64,000 nt of DNA from Ga0077555 sp050250755 (GCA_050250755.1 JBFWOB010000002.1:124001-188000), one strand, 5' to 3'. Positions 1 through 8,427 are shown, numbered from the stretch's first letter. Notes: a model not told the origin generated them from the letters alone. Made by a program: numbers and translations.

Positions 1-910
1 AGCGATCGGGTGTCCGCTGCACTTCCGCGATAAGCGATGAGAGGGAGCGATAGTTGACTGTACGCAATGCGTCCCGCTTATCGTCGTTCTTATCCGATTC
101 CGACTTTGCAGCAGCCTCAGTTCTCCCGGCGATCTCCGTCGACCCGGTCGCCACGCTGCCAGATGTCGGCGACTTCATGGCTGGAGGCTGAACGGCAGAT
201 GCCGGCGTTGCCACAGCAGCATTTGTCACGACCTCATCAGGCCGAGCACGCGCCGCGGCGCGAACCATTCCCAGCACGCGCGCGAGCGAATCGAATGCCT
301 CGCGCCCCGCCTCGGCAGGGGGCGCGGTTACGACCCCTTCACCCGCAGCAACGGGTGTGTCGGGAAGATCGGGCATGTAAAGACCGAAGCGCGCGTCCAA
401 CAGGTCGAGCGTGGTCGCAACGAAATCCAGGATTTGACTGAGACGAATGACGCCGCCGACGCGAAAACTGTCGTCGACAGCCAGCGTCTCGAACGGAGAC
501 GGAGCGGCCGCCTCCGGCGCGATCAATCCTCGCGAGCGGATGTAGGCGTGGCAATCGCCTGCCCGCGCCAGCACTCCGTCGGCGTCGCGCGTGGCGATCA
601 GGTCGTGCAGGGCATCTGTCTGCACCCGAAAAAGAGATGCGACGCTTTTCATGGCCGGATCGCCGCGTCCGACCTCGATCGCCAGGCGCCGAGCCTGCAG
701 CAAGCGGAGCACGAGCGACGCCTCGAGCTGCAGCAGCCGCTGGACAAACGCGTCGAGCGCCTCGGGGGCGCTCTGCGGGTCCACCTCATCCAGATCGGCG
801 CGCGCCGGCAACGACGTCGCGACCAAGTCCTCTCCAGCAGCCAGCGCCGCATCGAGATGGTCAGCAAGCAAAGCAACGCCGGGCGGGCAGTCAGGATTAA
901 TGCCAATCAT
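1..910 (-). CDS. Unknown protein, 3' end beyond the left edge
   Basis: An uninterrupted minus-strand reading frame starts at the ATG at 910 and is still open at base 1, giving at least 303 residues. The first part, about residues 1-200, reads as mostly helical and is rich in Ala, Leu, Asp and Arg. Residues of roughly 200-285 form a linker rich in Pro, Ala, Ser and Thr, and a charged segment (SDKNDDKRD) follows near the edge. There is no signal peptide or membrane segment. The opposite strand also has long open frames here, but their products are Arg/Ser-rich and look like antisense shadows. The gene sits 73 bases after a small minus-strand gene and is probably co-transcribed with it. I recognise no family. 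Confidence 0.6.
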   Translation of the reverse strand, partial: MIGINPDCPPGVALLADHLDAALAAGEDLVATSLPARADLDEVDPQSAPEALDAFVQRLLQLEASLVLRLLQARRLAIEVGRGDPAMKSVASLFRVQTDALHDLIATRDADGVLARAGDCHAYIRSRGLIAPEAAAPSPFETLAVDDSFRVGGVIRLSQILDFVATTLDLLDARFGLYMPDLPDTPVAAGEGVVTAPPAEAGREAFDSLARVLGMVRAAARARPDEVVTNAAVATPASAVQPPAMKSPTSGSVATGSTEIAGRTEAAAKSESDKNDDKRDALRTVNYRSLSSLIAEVQRTPDR

Positions 911-983
911 TCCAATTCCACTTTCACAGCCGTTCGTGCCGATCGCGGCGCGAGATGTTTCCGCCGCAAGCCTATCGAAGCAG

Positions 984-1334
984 TCAGTTCGGCGGTCTCG
1001 ATGCCAATGCGAGGAGCAGGTCGAGCGTCGCCGTCAAATCATTGCCGCGCCGTGCGAGGTACTTGCCGAGCGGTGACCCAAAAGCGGCCAGCCAACGCTC
1101 GCGGGATCCGGTACGCGATGAGATTTGCGCAAGACTCACTGCAATACTGACGTCCGATACGCTGTCGTCGATCCCGAGCCGTAACCTCACGAGCTCCACC
1201 GGGTCTGGTGGCTCGTCGGTCAGTGGCCCGGTCCGTATCAACGCGGCAGCAGCCGCATCCAGATCGCCGGCCTCAACGGCCGGCTCAGACGCGGATTGCG
1301 GCGGACCGCCTCCGAGCGTTGGAGTGTTGGTCAT
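984..1334 (-). CDS. Small protein of unknown function (116 aa)
   Basis: The ATG at 1334 is preceded by a GGAGAC ribosome-binding site at suitable spacing, which supports it as a real gene. The acidic N-terminal half is rich in Pro and Ala (residues about 1-45). The C-terminal half looks helical, with the segment SRERWLAAFGSPLGKYLARR. No Cys, membrane segment or known motif is visible. It lies upstream of the truncated gene at the left edge on the same strand, so the two probably form one transcription unit. About 250 bases separate it from the divergent transporter gene, and I see no clear regulatory element in that gap. The function is unknown. Confidence 0.55.
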   Translation of the reverse strand: MTNTPTLGGGPPQSASEPAVEAGDLDAAAAALIRTGPLTDEPPDPVELVRLRLGIDDSVSDVSIAVSLAQISSRTGSRERWLAAFGSPLGKYLARRGNDLTATLDLLLALASRPPN

Positions 1335-1584
1335 GCGGTGTCTCCGGAGTCACAGGAACGCCACACGTGCCAACGCTTGAACGACTCACTGCTTAGCCGG
1401 ATTCGTGGCTTTGCGGAGCAGACAAATGCCCATCTTATCCCCAGTGACATCGGGCTTTGACAGAACTGCAACAGGTTGCATGAACCACATAATTCAGGCC
1501 GGCGCCCCCACAAAAAAAGACCAATGACGTTGCCGATTCCCCCGCATACCCTCTCCCGCCGAAACAACAGTGAGAGGGTTTCCA

Positions 1585-2478
1585 GTGACAGGCTGGCTCT
1601 GGGCGGTGTTCACGATTCTAGCGGCCGGTGGCCAAACGCTGCGCAATGCCATGCAGCGCGATCTGACAGTCACGATCGGCACGATCGGCGCAACCCACGT
1701 GCGCTTCCTCTTCGGGCTACCTTTCGCCCTCATCTTTCTGGCGATTGTCCTCTCGTCGACCGGGGCCAGCTTCCCGACGCTGAGCACCCGCATGCTCATC
1801 TGGACGTTCGCCGGCGCCGCCACCCAGATCGCCGCCACCGCAATGCTGCTCGCAGCCATGCGCGACAAATCGTTCGTTCTTATCACCGCCTTGAACAAGA
1901 TCGAGCCCGTGCACGTCGCGTTATTCGGCCTCGTCTTTCTGGGGGATCACCTGACTCTCCCACTCGGCATCGCCATCGTGACGGCCACGCTCGGCGTCGT
2001 AATCATGTCCTGGCCGAGGGGCGGCGCCGCCGAGGCGCTCGGCGTGAAGCCGATCGTCCTCGGCATCGCAGCGGGCGCCATGTTCGGCGCCTCGGCCGTT
2101 GGCTATCGCGGCGGCATCCTGACGCTCAACCATCCAAACTTTGTCGTCGGCGCCACCACAACCCTGGTCACAGGCCTCCTCATGCAGGTTGCGTTCCTGA
2201 CCACCTACCTGGCCATCTTCGACCGCAAAACGATGAACGCCCTTATTGCCGCCTGGCGCCCGTCGCTTCTGGCAGGTTTCATGGGCGCCTTTGCCTCTGA
2301 GATGTGGTTTCTCGCATTCGCCCTCACCACCGCCGCCAAAGTGCGCACGCTGGCGCTGGTCGAGATCTTTTTCGCCGGCCTCGTCTCCCGCAATATGTTT
2401 CGCGAGGGCGTCGCCTCACGTGAGGGGCTAGGTATTGTCCTGATCATCATTGGCGTCATCATCTTGCTCAATCTCTAG
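1585..2478 (+). CDS. EamA/DMT family transporter
   Basis: This is a 297-residue inner-membrane protein with about ten hydrophobic segments arranged as two EamA-type halves, the usual layout of drug/metabolite (DMT) exporters. I chose the GTG at 1585 because GAGAGGG at 1573-1579 lies at good distance; an in-frame GTG at 1570 has no such site. Typical EamA features are the polar N-terminal helix followed by the basic segment NAMQRD and the closing segment LGIVLIIIGVIILLNL. The next gene downstream on the same strand is an Lrp/AsnC regulator. Such regulators often control amino-acid exporters, so export of an amino acid or related metabolite is possible but not shown. Confidence 0.85.
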   Translation: MTGWLWAVFTILAAGGQTLRNAMQRDLTVTIGTIGATHVRFLFGLPFALIFLAIVLSSTGASFPTLSTRMLIWTFAGAATQIAATAMLLAAMRDKSFVLITALNKIEPVHVALFGLVFLGDHLTLPLGIAIVTATLGVVIMSWPRGGAAEALGVKPIVLGIAAGAMFGASAVGYRGGILTLNHPNFVVGATTTLVTGLLMQVAFLTTYLAIFDRKTMNALIAAWRPSLLAGFMGAFASEMWFLAFALTTAAKVRTLALVEIFFAGLVSRNMFREGVASREGLGIVLIIIGVIILLNL

Positions 2479-2489
2479 CAGATCTTTGA

Positions 2490-2502
2490 GCAAAAATTTT
2501 GC
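2490..2502. promoter_or_regulatory. AT-rich palindrome, possible Lrp-family operator
   Basis: GCAAAAATTTTGC is a perfect 13-base palindrome about an A/T centre in the gap between the transporter and the Lrp/AsnC gene. Its form (GC-rich ends around an AT-rich core) resembles sites bound by Lrp/AsnC proteins. It lies about 42 bases upstream of a TATAAT box and 88 bases before the regulator's start codon, so autoregulation is a reasonable inference. It could also be part of a weak terminator for the transporter. Confidence 0.4.
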
Positions 2503-2543
2503 ACGATTGCCTCGAATAGGGCTAGCATAAGCCAAAGAAATCC

Positions 2544-2549
2544 TATAAT
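2544..2549 (+). promoter_or_regulatory. -10 box (TATAAT) of the Lrp/AsnC gene
   Basis: A perfect TATAAT lies 42 bases before the start of the Lrp/AsnC-type gene. No good -35 box is present at 16-18 bases, which would fit an activated or regulated promoter. Confidence 0.45.
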
Positions 2550-2590
2550 CGGGCTGACTTAGCGCTTCTGTTTGCTGAAGGTCATCCGCC

Positions 2591-3070
2591 GTGCTCGATG
2601 CCATGGATTTGAAAATTCTCGCCATCCTCCAGCGAGACGCCACGCTTCCGGTTGCCGAGATCGGCAAGTCGGTCGGCCTCTCCACAACGCCCTGCTGGCG
2701 CCGAATCCAGAAGCTGGAGGAATCCGGCATCATCAAGCGACGGGTTGCCGTACTCGATTCAGCCAAAGTGAATGCAGGCGTGACGGTTTTTGTCTCGATC
2801 AAGACGGATCAGCACACGCTGGCTTGGCTCGAGCGCTTCCATGCAGCCGTGGCCGATATGCCCGAGGTGGTGGGATTCTACCGCATGTCGGGCGACGTAG
2901 ATTACCTGATGCGCGTCGTGGTACCCGACATCGCGGCCTACGACGCGTTCTACAAGCGATTGATCTCGCGCATCGATATTGCCAAGGTTTCCAGCGCCTT
3001 CGCCATGGAGGAGATCAAGAACACGACGGAGCTGCCGCTCTCCTTCGCTCATCCCGCCAACGATGCCTGA
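2591..3070 (+). CDS. Lrp/AsnC family transcriptional regulator
   Basis: This is a 159-residue protein of normal length for the family. The N-terminal winged helix-turn-helix (about residues 1-60) contains VAEIGKSVGLSTTPCWRRI and KLEESGIIKRR. The C-terminal RAM/AsnC ligand-binding domain (about 65-150) contains MPEVVGFYRMSGDVDYLMRV. The GTG at 2591 is preceded by GAAGG nine bases upstream; an in-frame ATG at 2603 is an alternative. Its stop overlaps the start of the following acetyltransferase gene by eight bases (ATGCCTGA), which indicates translational coupling. It probably senses an amino acid and may control the upstream EamA transporter, its own gene, or both. The palindrome at 2490-2502 is a candidate binding site. 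Confidence 0.92.
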   Translation: MLDAMDLKILAILQRDATLPVAEIGKSVGLSTTPCWRRIQKLEESGIIKRRVAVLDSAKVNAGVTVFVSIKTDQHTLAWLERFHAAVADMPEVVGFYRMSGDVDYLMRVVVPDIAAYDAFYKRLISRIDIAKVSSAFAMEEIKNTTELPLSFAHPANDA

Positions 3071-3824
3071 CGGCGGGCCGGCATCGTTGAACGTGGTGCG
3101 CGAGATCGAGGAGCGCGCTTTCAACGCGTGGCCGGCCCTCGAAACGCGCGTCATCTGCGGCTGGCTAATGCGCTTCTCTGCCGGCTATACGAAGCGCGCC
3201 AACTCCGTGAATGCCTGGCGCCCGGAGGGGCCGCTTGCACACATCCTCCCGCACGCCACTAGCCTCTATCGCAGTCGAAGCCTGCCTCTGATCGTCCGGC
3301 TGTCACCCCTCGCCGATGCCGATGCAGACGCCTTGCTGGAAGCGCGCGGCTTCTCGCGCATCGACGAGACGATCGTCATGACGGCTTCGCTGAACGAGAG
3401 CAACGCAGCCCTTGATTCTGCCGTCACCACAGCATCCACACCGACATCGGAATGGCTCGCAGGCTTTGCGACGGCGAACGGCGTACCGGATGAGCGACGC
3501 AAAGTTCACGATTCGATGGTAGCCAACATCGCCGCTCCCGTGGCATTCGCGCGGCTTGCGACGACCGGCCCCCCTGTGGCCTGGGGCATCGCCGTCATCG
3601 AACGCGACTTCGTCGGCCTTTTCGACATCGTCACGGCACCATCCGCGCGACGGCAAGGTGTCGGCCGCAGGCTGATCCGACACATGCTGCATTGGGCGAA
3701 AACACACGGCGCCACCTCGGCTTACCTCCAAGTCGTTGCTGCCAACACCTCTGCCCTCGCCCTCTATCGGCAGCTCGGCTTCCGCGAAGCATATCGATAC
3801 CACTATCGAATCGCTCCCCAATAA
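3063..3824 (+). CDS. GNAT family N-acetyltransferase
   Basis: This 253-residue protein has a degenerate N-terminal half and a clear C-terminal GNAT domain. The acetyl-CoA binding segment is SARRQGVGRRLIRHML, followed by SALALYRQLGFREAYRYHY at the C-terminus, the pattern of RimI-like and small-molecule acetyltransferases. The ATG at 3063 overlaps the end of the Lrp/AsnC gene, so both are made from one message. A longer in-frame reading from 2979 would run deep inside the regulator and was not chosen. The substrate is unknown; the operon context suggests an amino acid or amine sensed by the regulator. Confidence 0.85.
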   Translation: MPDGGPASLNVVREIEERAFNAWPALETRVICGWLMRFSAGYTKRANSVNAWRPEGPLAHILPHATSLYRSRSLPLIVRLSPLADADADALLEARGFSRIDETIVMTASLNESNAALDSAVTTASTPTSEWLAGFATANGVPDERRKVHDSMVANIAAPVAFARLATTGPPVAWGIAVIERDFVGLFDIVTAPSARRQGVGRRLIRHMLHWAKTHGATSAYLQVVAANTSALALYRQLGFREAYRYHYRIAPQ

Positions 3825-3833
3825 TCTCCACAA

Positions 3834-3890
3834 GAACACAGAACAAATGAGAACATACAGATTGCGCAATGAGAACATTTAGTGTACATT
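3834..3890 (+). promoter_or_regulatory. recA promoter with repeated GAACA motifs (SOS-box candidates)
   Basis: A promoter can be read as TTGCGC (3862-3867), 17 bases, TACATT (3885-3890). GAACA occurs at 3834, 3841, 3851 and 3873. The 11-mer AATGAGAACAT occurs exactly twice, at 3846-3856 and 3868-3878, spaced 22 bases or about two helical turns. The alphaproteobacterial LexA site is GAAC-N7-GAAC. Here GAAC pairs occur with N6 (3841/3851) and as GAAC-N7-GTAC (3873-3887), the latter overlapping the -10 region. LexA control of recA is therefore likely, but the exact site is non-canonical. Confidence 0.6.
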
Positions 3891-3941
3891 TGAGGTTAAT
3901 TGCACACACATCGCCAGCGTGGAATAAGAGGGAGTAACGCC

Positions 3942-5087
3942 ATGTCAGCACCTGAGCTTCGGCTCATCGAGGGAGAGAAGATGGACAAGTCGAAAGCACT
4001 CGACGCCGCGCTCGCGCAGATCGAGAAGCAATTCGGCAAGGGCTCCATCATGAAGCTCGGCCAGAACGACCGCTCGATCGATGTCGAGGCAATTTCAACC
4101 GGCTCCCTCGGACTCGACATCGCCCTGGGGATCGGTGGCTTGCCGAAGGGCCGCGTGATCGAAATTTACGGGCCGGAATCATCGGGCAAGACCACGCTCA
4201 CCCTGCAATTAATTGCAGAGGCCCAGAAAAAGGGCGGCACCTGCGCTTTCGTCGACGCCGAGCACGCGCTTGATCCAGTCTACGCCAGGAAGCTCGGCGT
4301 CAAGGTGGACGATCTCTTGATCTCGCAGCCGGACACGGGCGAGCAGGCACTTGAGATCGCCGACACGCTGGTGCGGTCTGGTGCCGTCGATGTGCTCGTT
4401 GTCGACTCGGTTGCCGCGCTGACGCCAAAGGCCGAGCTCGAAGGCGAGATGGGCGACAGCCTGCCCGGCTTGCAAGCCCGTCTTATGAGCCAGGCTTTGC
4501 GCAAGCTGACGGGATCGATCTCCAAGTCGGGCTGTATGGTCGTCTTCATCAATCAGATCCGCATGAAAATCGGCGTCATGTTCGGCAATCCCGAAACGAC
4601 GACGGGCGGCAACGCGCTGAAATTCTATTCGTCCGTCCGCCTCGACATCCGCCGTATTGGTTCCATCAAGGCCCAGGACGAGGTCGTCGGAAACCAGACG
4701 CGCGTCAAAGTCGTGAAGAACAAAGTCGCCCCGCCATTCAAGCAGGTCGAATTCGACATCATGTACGGCGAGGGGATCTCGAAAGTCGGTGAACTCATCG
4801 ATCTCGGGGCAAAGGCCGGTATTGTGGAGAAGTCGGGCGCCTGGTTCTCCTACAACGGGGAGCGCATCGGGCAAGGCCGCGAGAACGCGAAAGGCTTCCT
4901 CCGGGCCAATCCGACACTCGCGGACGAGATCGAGAGGGCCATCCGTTCGAACGCCGGCATCGTCACCGAGAAGCTCATAGCTCACCCGGATGGCGACGAG
5001 GCACGCGAAGCCGACGAAGGCCCGGATGCCGATGGTGTTCTTCCCGACGTCGAGGACAGCCCCGTTGGCCGGCGCGCCCGCCGCTAG
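3942..5087 (+). CDS. recA: Recombinase RecA
   Basis: This 381-residue protein is the strand-exchange recombinase of homologous repair and the co-protease that triggers LexA cleavage in the SOS response. The ATP-binding P-loop GPESSGKT is at residues 77-84. DVLVVDSVAAL (Walker B), the DNA-binding loop region with EGEMGDSLPGLQARLMSQAL, and NQIRMKIGVMFGNPETTTGG are all present. The C-terminal tail is acidic, as in other RecA proteins. The ATG at 3942 follows GAGGGAG. A second ATG (MDKSKAL, 3981) also has a purine-rich leader, but the N-terminal extension matches the usual form in alphaproteobacteria. The upstream GAACA repeats suggest SOS control. Confidence 0.99.
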   Translation: MSAPELRLIEGEKMDKSKALDAALAQIEKQFGKGSIMKLGQNDRSIDVEAISTGSLGLDIALGIGGLPKGRVIEIYGPESSGKTTLTLQLIAEAQKKGGTCAFVDAEHALDPVYARKLGVKVDDLLISQPDTGEQALEIADTLVRSGAVDVLVVDSVAALTPKAELEGEMGDSLPGLQARLMSQALRKLTGSISKSGCMVVFINQIRMKIGVMFGNPETTTGGNALKFYSSVRLDIRRIGSIKAQDEVVGNQTRVKVVKNKVAPPFKQVEFDIMYGEGISKVGELIDLGAKAGIVEKSGAWFSYNGERIGQGRENAKGFLRANPTLADEIERAIRSNAGIVTEKLIAHPDGDEAREADEGPDADGVLPDVEDSPVGRRARR

Positions 5088-5181
5088 AACCACGGATCGT
5101 GCGAAACCGTAAGAGTGCTCGCACCCTCGAACCAACTGCACGGTGCGGGATCATCCTGCGCTACGATAAAGCTGCAAGCTT

Positions 5182-5952
5182 GTGACCTTGGCGTTTGCCG
5201 GTCTCGTCCGGAGTCGTGACGTGGAAGGCGCTTCAGTATCGAATAGTGGACAAGCGACCGGCGCACTCGTGCTCTTCTCGGGTGGGCAGGACTCGACGGT
5301 TTGTCTTGCCTGGGCGCTTGACCGCTTCTCCGTAGTCGAAACCATCGGCTTCGACTACGGACAGCGCCACCGCGTCGAGCTGACGCAAAGGCCGATCATC
5401 CGCGCCGCACTGCCGCGACTGAGACCCGAGTGGGAGGATCGCCTCGGGCCGGATCATGTGCTCGCCCTGCCCTCGCTCGCCGCTATTAGCGAGACCAGTC
5501 TCACGCGCGACATGGCCTTCGAGATCACCGAGAGTGGCCTTCCCAACACATTCGTTCCGGGAAGGAACCTCTTGTTTCTCACCTACGCTGCCACACTCGC
5601 CTGGCGCCGCGGGCTCGGCACCCTCGTCGGTGGGATGTGCGAAACCGATTTCTCGGGCTACCCCGACTGCCGCGACGAAACCATCCAGGCCATGGCACAT
5701 GCTCTCAGCCTCGGCCTCGATCGGCCGCTCACGATCGAGACACCGTTGATGTGGCTGACCAAGGCCGAGACGTGGCAGTCTGCCTGGACGCTTGGCGGCG
5801 CGCCTCTGATCGACCTGATCGTGGCCGAGACCGTGACCTGCTACGCTGGCGATCGCACCAATGCCCATGCCTGGGGTTATGGCTGCGGCCAGTGTCCGGC
5901 TTGCGACCTGCGTCGGAAAGGATGGGAGGAATGGCACTCCGCGAGGATTTGA
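5182..5952 (+). CDS. queC: 7-cyano-7-deazaguanine synthase QueC
   Basis: QueC is the ATP-dependent enzyme that converts 7-carboxy-7-deazaguanine to preQ0 on the pathway to queuosine in tRNA. The PP-loop motif SGGQDS is near residue 33. The C-terminal zinc site is visible as a Cys in VTCYAGD followed by the cluster YGCGQCPACDLRRKGW. The protein has 256 residues from the GTG at 5182. A GTG at 5221 would remove 13 residues and is equally possible, since the motifs start later. The end of the gene overlaps a small downstream gene by 22 bases. No other queuosine genes are in the window. Confidence 0.93.
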   Translation: MTLAFAGLVRSRDVEGASVSNSGQATGALVLFSGGQDSTVCLAWALDRFSVVETIGFDYGQRHRVELTQRPIIRAALPRLRPEWEDRLGPDHVLALPSLAAISETSLTRDMAFEITESGLPNTFVPGRNLLFLTYAATLAWRRGLGTLVGGMCETDFSGYPDCRDETIQAMAHALSLGLDRPLTIETPLMWLTKAETWQSAWTLGGAPLIDLIVAETVTCYAGDRTNAHAWGYGCGQCPACDLRRKGWEEWHSARI

Positions 5953-6179
5953 TCGCCGCTGTCGATGCCGCGCTGGCCGGTCGTTGGGACGAGGCCCATA
6001 CCCTTGCCCAAAGACACGAGGACGACGCGACCGGCTGCTGGCTCCACGCCTGCCTTCATAAGATGGAGCCTGACGAATCGAACAGCCGCTACTGGTATCG
6101 GCGCTCGGGTCACTCGTTCGAGGAATACACGGAGCCCAAGGCCGAGCTTGCCGCTATCCGTGCCGCGCTGACATATTGA
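5931..6179 (+). CDS. Small protein overlapping queC (82 aa)
   Basis: The ATG at 5931 lies inside the last codons of queC, directly after GGGAGGA, and the two frames overlap by 22 bases. The product is a soluble protein of 82 residues with a helical N-terminus (LREDLIAAVDAALAGRWDEA), a His/Cys-containing centre (ATGCWLHACLHKMEP) and a Tyr/Trp-rich segment (SRYWYRRSGHSF). I do not recognise a named family, although the sequence has the look of a conserved hypothetical protein. The overlap suggests translation depends on ribosomes finishing queC, so a role linked to deazaguanine metabolism is possible but unproven. Confidence 0.7.
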   Translation: MALREDLIAAVDAALAGRWDEAHTLAQRHEDDATGCWLHACLHKMEPDESNSRYWYRRSGHSFEEYTEPKAELAAIRAALTY

Positions 6180-6322
6180 AGACGGCTTGAAGGCGGTCGG
6201 CACATCCACGCCTGCACCGGCCACGCTTTTCACCGGTCGCCAATCGCGCGAGGACGTTGCACAATTCGGGATGGCAAGTGACGCGCAAGATGCGCAGAGC
6301 CAGTCAGACGGGAGACGGCGGC

Positions 6323-7867
6323 ATGAGCGATGCACGAGATAGAACGGCCGGCACCGAGCCTCGCACCCTATCGCTGAACCCACAGGACAACATTCTCGTG
6401 GCGGTCGACGCCGTACCACAAGGCGCGAGCGTCCGAGGAGTCCGGGCGGCTGTTCGTATCCCGCGAGGCCACAAGATGGCCGCCAGTCTCGTGGCCAAAG
6501 GCGCGCCAGTGATGAAGTTCGGCCAGATCATCGGCTTTGCGACCGAGGACATCCTTCCGGGCGTCCACGTTCATACCCATAACTGCACATTTGCCTCTTT
6601 CGAGCGCGACTACGCATTTTGTCAGGATGCGCGGCAAGCGGAGATACTCGCAGTCGAGGATCAGGCAACTTTCGACGGTTACCGCCGCGCCAGCGGCAAG
6701 TGCGGCACGCGGAACTACATCGGCGTCGTGACATCGGTGAACTGCTCGGCCACCGTCGCCCGTTTCATCGCCGAGGCCGTCAATCGCTCGGGTATCCTCG
6801 ATGATCACCCGACCATCGACGGCGTGATCCCTCTCGTCCACTCGACGGGATGCGGCATCGACTCCAACGGCGAAACTTTCGAAGTCCTGAAGCGCACCAC
6901 CTGGGGCTACGCGACCAACCCGAATATGGCCGGTGTGCTGGTAGTTGGGCTCGGCTGCGAAGGTTTCCAGATCGCGCGCATGAAGGATGCCTACGGTATC
7001 GTCGAGTCAGACACCTTCCGTACCATGACCATCCAGGAGATTGGCGGCACCAAGCGCACTATCGCCGCCGGCGTTGAGGCCGTGCGCACGATGCTACCGA
7101 TCGCCGGCCGGGCGAAGCGCGAAACACTCCCGGCCTCCGAGCTGATGCTCGCTCTCCAGTGTGGCGGCTCGGACGGTTACTCCGGCATCACCGCCAATGT
7201 CGCGCTCGGCGTTGCCGCCGACATTCTCGTCAGGAATGGCGGCACCGCCGTCCTCTCGGAAACACCTGAAATCTATGGCGCAGAGCATTTACTCACCCGT
7301 CGCGCCCGCACCCGTGATGTCGGAGAGAAGCTCGTTGAGATCATCAAGTGGTGGGAGGATTACACGGCTCGTGCGCGCATGAGCATGGACAACAACCCCT
7401 CCCCGGGTAATAAGGCCGGCGGCCTGACCACCATTCTCGAGAAGTCTCTCGGCGCGGCGGCCAAAGGCGGCTCGACAACGCTGAATGCGGTCTACCGCTA
7501 TGCCGAGCCGATCAGCGAGAAGGGGTTCGTCTACATGGATACGCCCGGCTACGACCCCGTCGCCGCAACAGGCCAGGTCGCAGGTGGCTGCAATATCCTC
7601 GCCTTCACCACAGGCCGCGGCTCGGCCTACGGCTGCAAGCCGACACCGTCTTTCAAGCTGGCCACCAACACCGACGTCTACACACGCATGATCGATGACA
7701 TGGATATCAACTGTGGCGATGTCGTCGACGGCGTACCTATCGAGCAGAAGGGCCGCGAGATCTTCGATTTCATGCTGAGGGCAGCCTCCGGCGAGAAAAC
7801 CAAATCGGAGCAGCTCGGCTACGGCGATGCCGAGTACGTGCCCTGGGTGATCGGCGCGACGGTGTGA
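6323..7867 (+). CDS. UxaA-family sugar-acid dehydratase (altronate/galactarate type)
   Basis: This 514-residue protein belongs to the UxaA/GarD family of metal-dependent hydro-lyases that dehydrate hexonates such as altronate or galactarate. An N-terminal SAF-like domain (about residues 15-105) contains GHKMAASLVAKGAPVMKFGQ. The catalytic domain has the family segments GTRNYIGVVTSVNCSATVA, STGCGID, GLGCEG, LQCGGSDGYSGITANVALG and GRGSAYGCKPTPSFKLATN. The ATG at 6323 follows GGGAGACGGCGGC. The stop overlaps the next start (GTGA). The substrate cannot be deduced from sequence; the linked EamA transporter may import it or export a product. Confidence 0.88.
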   Translation: MSDARDRTAGTEPRTLSLNPQDNILVAVDAVPQGASVRGVRAAVRIPRGHKMAASLVAKGAPVMKFGQIIGFATEDILPGVHVHTHNCTFASFERDYAFCQDARQAEILAVEDQATFDGYRRASGKCGTRNYIGVVTSVNCSATVARFIAEAVNRSGILDDHPTIDGVIPLVHSTGCGIDSNGETFEVLKRTTWGYATNPNMAGVLVVGLGCEGFQIARMKDAYGIVESDTFRTMTIQEIGGTKRTIAAGVEAVRTMLPIAGRAKRETLPASELMLALQCGGSDGYSGITANVALGVAADILVRNGGTAVLSETPEIYGAEHLLTRRARTRDVGEKLVEIIKWWEDYTARARMSMDNNPSPGNKAGGLTTILEKSLGAAAKGGSTTLNAVYRYAEPISEKGFVYMDTPGYDPVAATGQVAGGCNILAFTTGRGSAYGCKPTPSFKLATNTDVYTRMIDDMDINCGDVVDGVPIEQKGREIFDFMLRAASGEKTKSEQLGYGDAEYVPWVIGATV

Positions 7868-8427
7868 TCAGGAGCTCGTTTCTACCGATGGGCCTGCTCA
7901 CACTCGGGGGCGACATCCTGCTCGCCCTCGGCGATACCTTCACCGGTCGTCAGCGCCGGCGCTATGAGCACTGGATCGACATCAGTTCCCCGCCCGAGAT
8001 CGTGTGGGAAATGCTGAAGGCCCGCGACCTCGTATTCGAAGGTCCGCTTTCGATCCGCGTGATCGGCGAGCCCGTTCCTGGCCGAAATGATCTCGAGCGC
8101 GTCCAGATTTTAGCCGGCAACGCCCGCCTCGTGATGCTCACGCGCATCGTCGACGAGCGACCGGGCTCCGCCATTCTGTATCAACTCCTACCGGAAGGCA
8201 CCGATCCCGCGCTCATCGAGGGCGACGATGATTACATCGGCTTTGTTCTCACCGAGCTCGAGAACGGCACCCGCCTCAACCTGACTCGCGAGACCAGCCC
8301 TCGCGGCTGGCTCTCGCGGCTCACGATCCCGATGGGTCTGCGCAGCGGAGGCCGACGCTACAAGCGCAAGGCCGAAGCCATGCTGCGCGAGGCACTGGAA
8401 CACACCCCGGAGCCCGGCACCGGATGA
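7864..8427 (+). CDS. SRPBCC-superfamily (START-like) protein
   Basis: This 187-residue protein starts at a GTG that overlaps the stop of the dehydratase gene and ends in an ATGA overlap with the following transporter gene, so the three are certainly one translation unit. An N-terminal hydrophobic stretch (LLTLGGDILLALGDTF) is followed by a segment typical of SRPBCC/polyketide-cyclase-like ligand pockets, YEHWIDISSPPEIVWEML, and by later strands ending in a basic helix (GGRRYKRKAEAMLREALE). Proteins of this fold bind hydrophobic ligands or act as small hydrolases or cyclases. The role here is unknown. Confidence 0.75.
   Translation: MIRSSFLPMGLLTLGGDILLALGDTFTGRQRRRYEHWIDISSPPEIVWEMLKARDLVFEGPLSIRVIGEPVPGRNDLERVQILAGNARLVMLTRIVDERPGSAILYQLLPEGTDPALIEGDDDYIGFVLTELENGTRLNLTRETSPRGWLSRLTIPMGLRSGGRRYKRKAEAMLREALEHTPEPGTG

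Noticed and set aside
434..1150. Long plus-strand frame with an Arg/Ser/Ala-rich product
   Set aside because: It lies antisense to the minus-strand frame that is open from 910 to the edge, and the composition is typical of an antisense shadow in GC-rich DNA.
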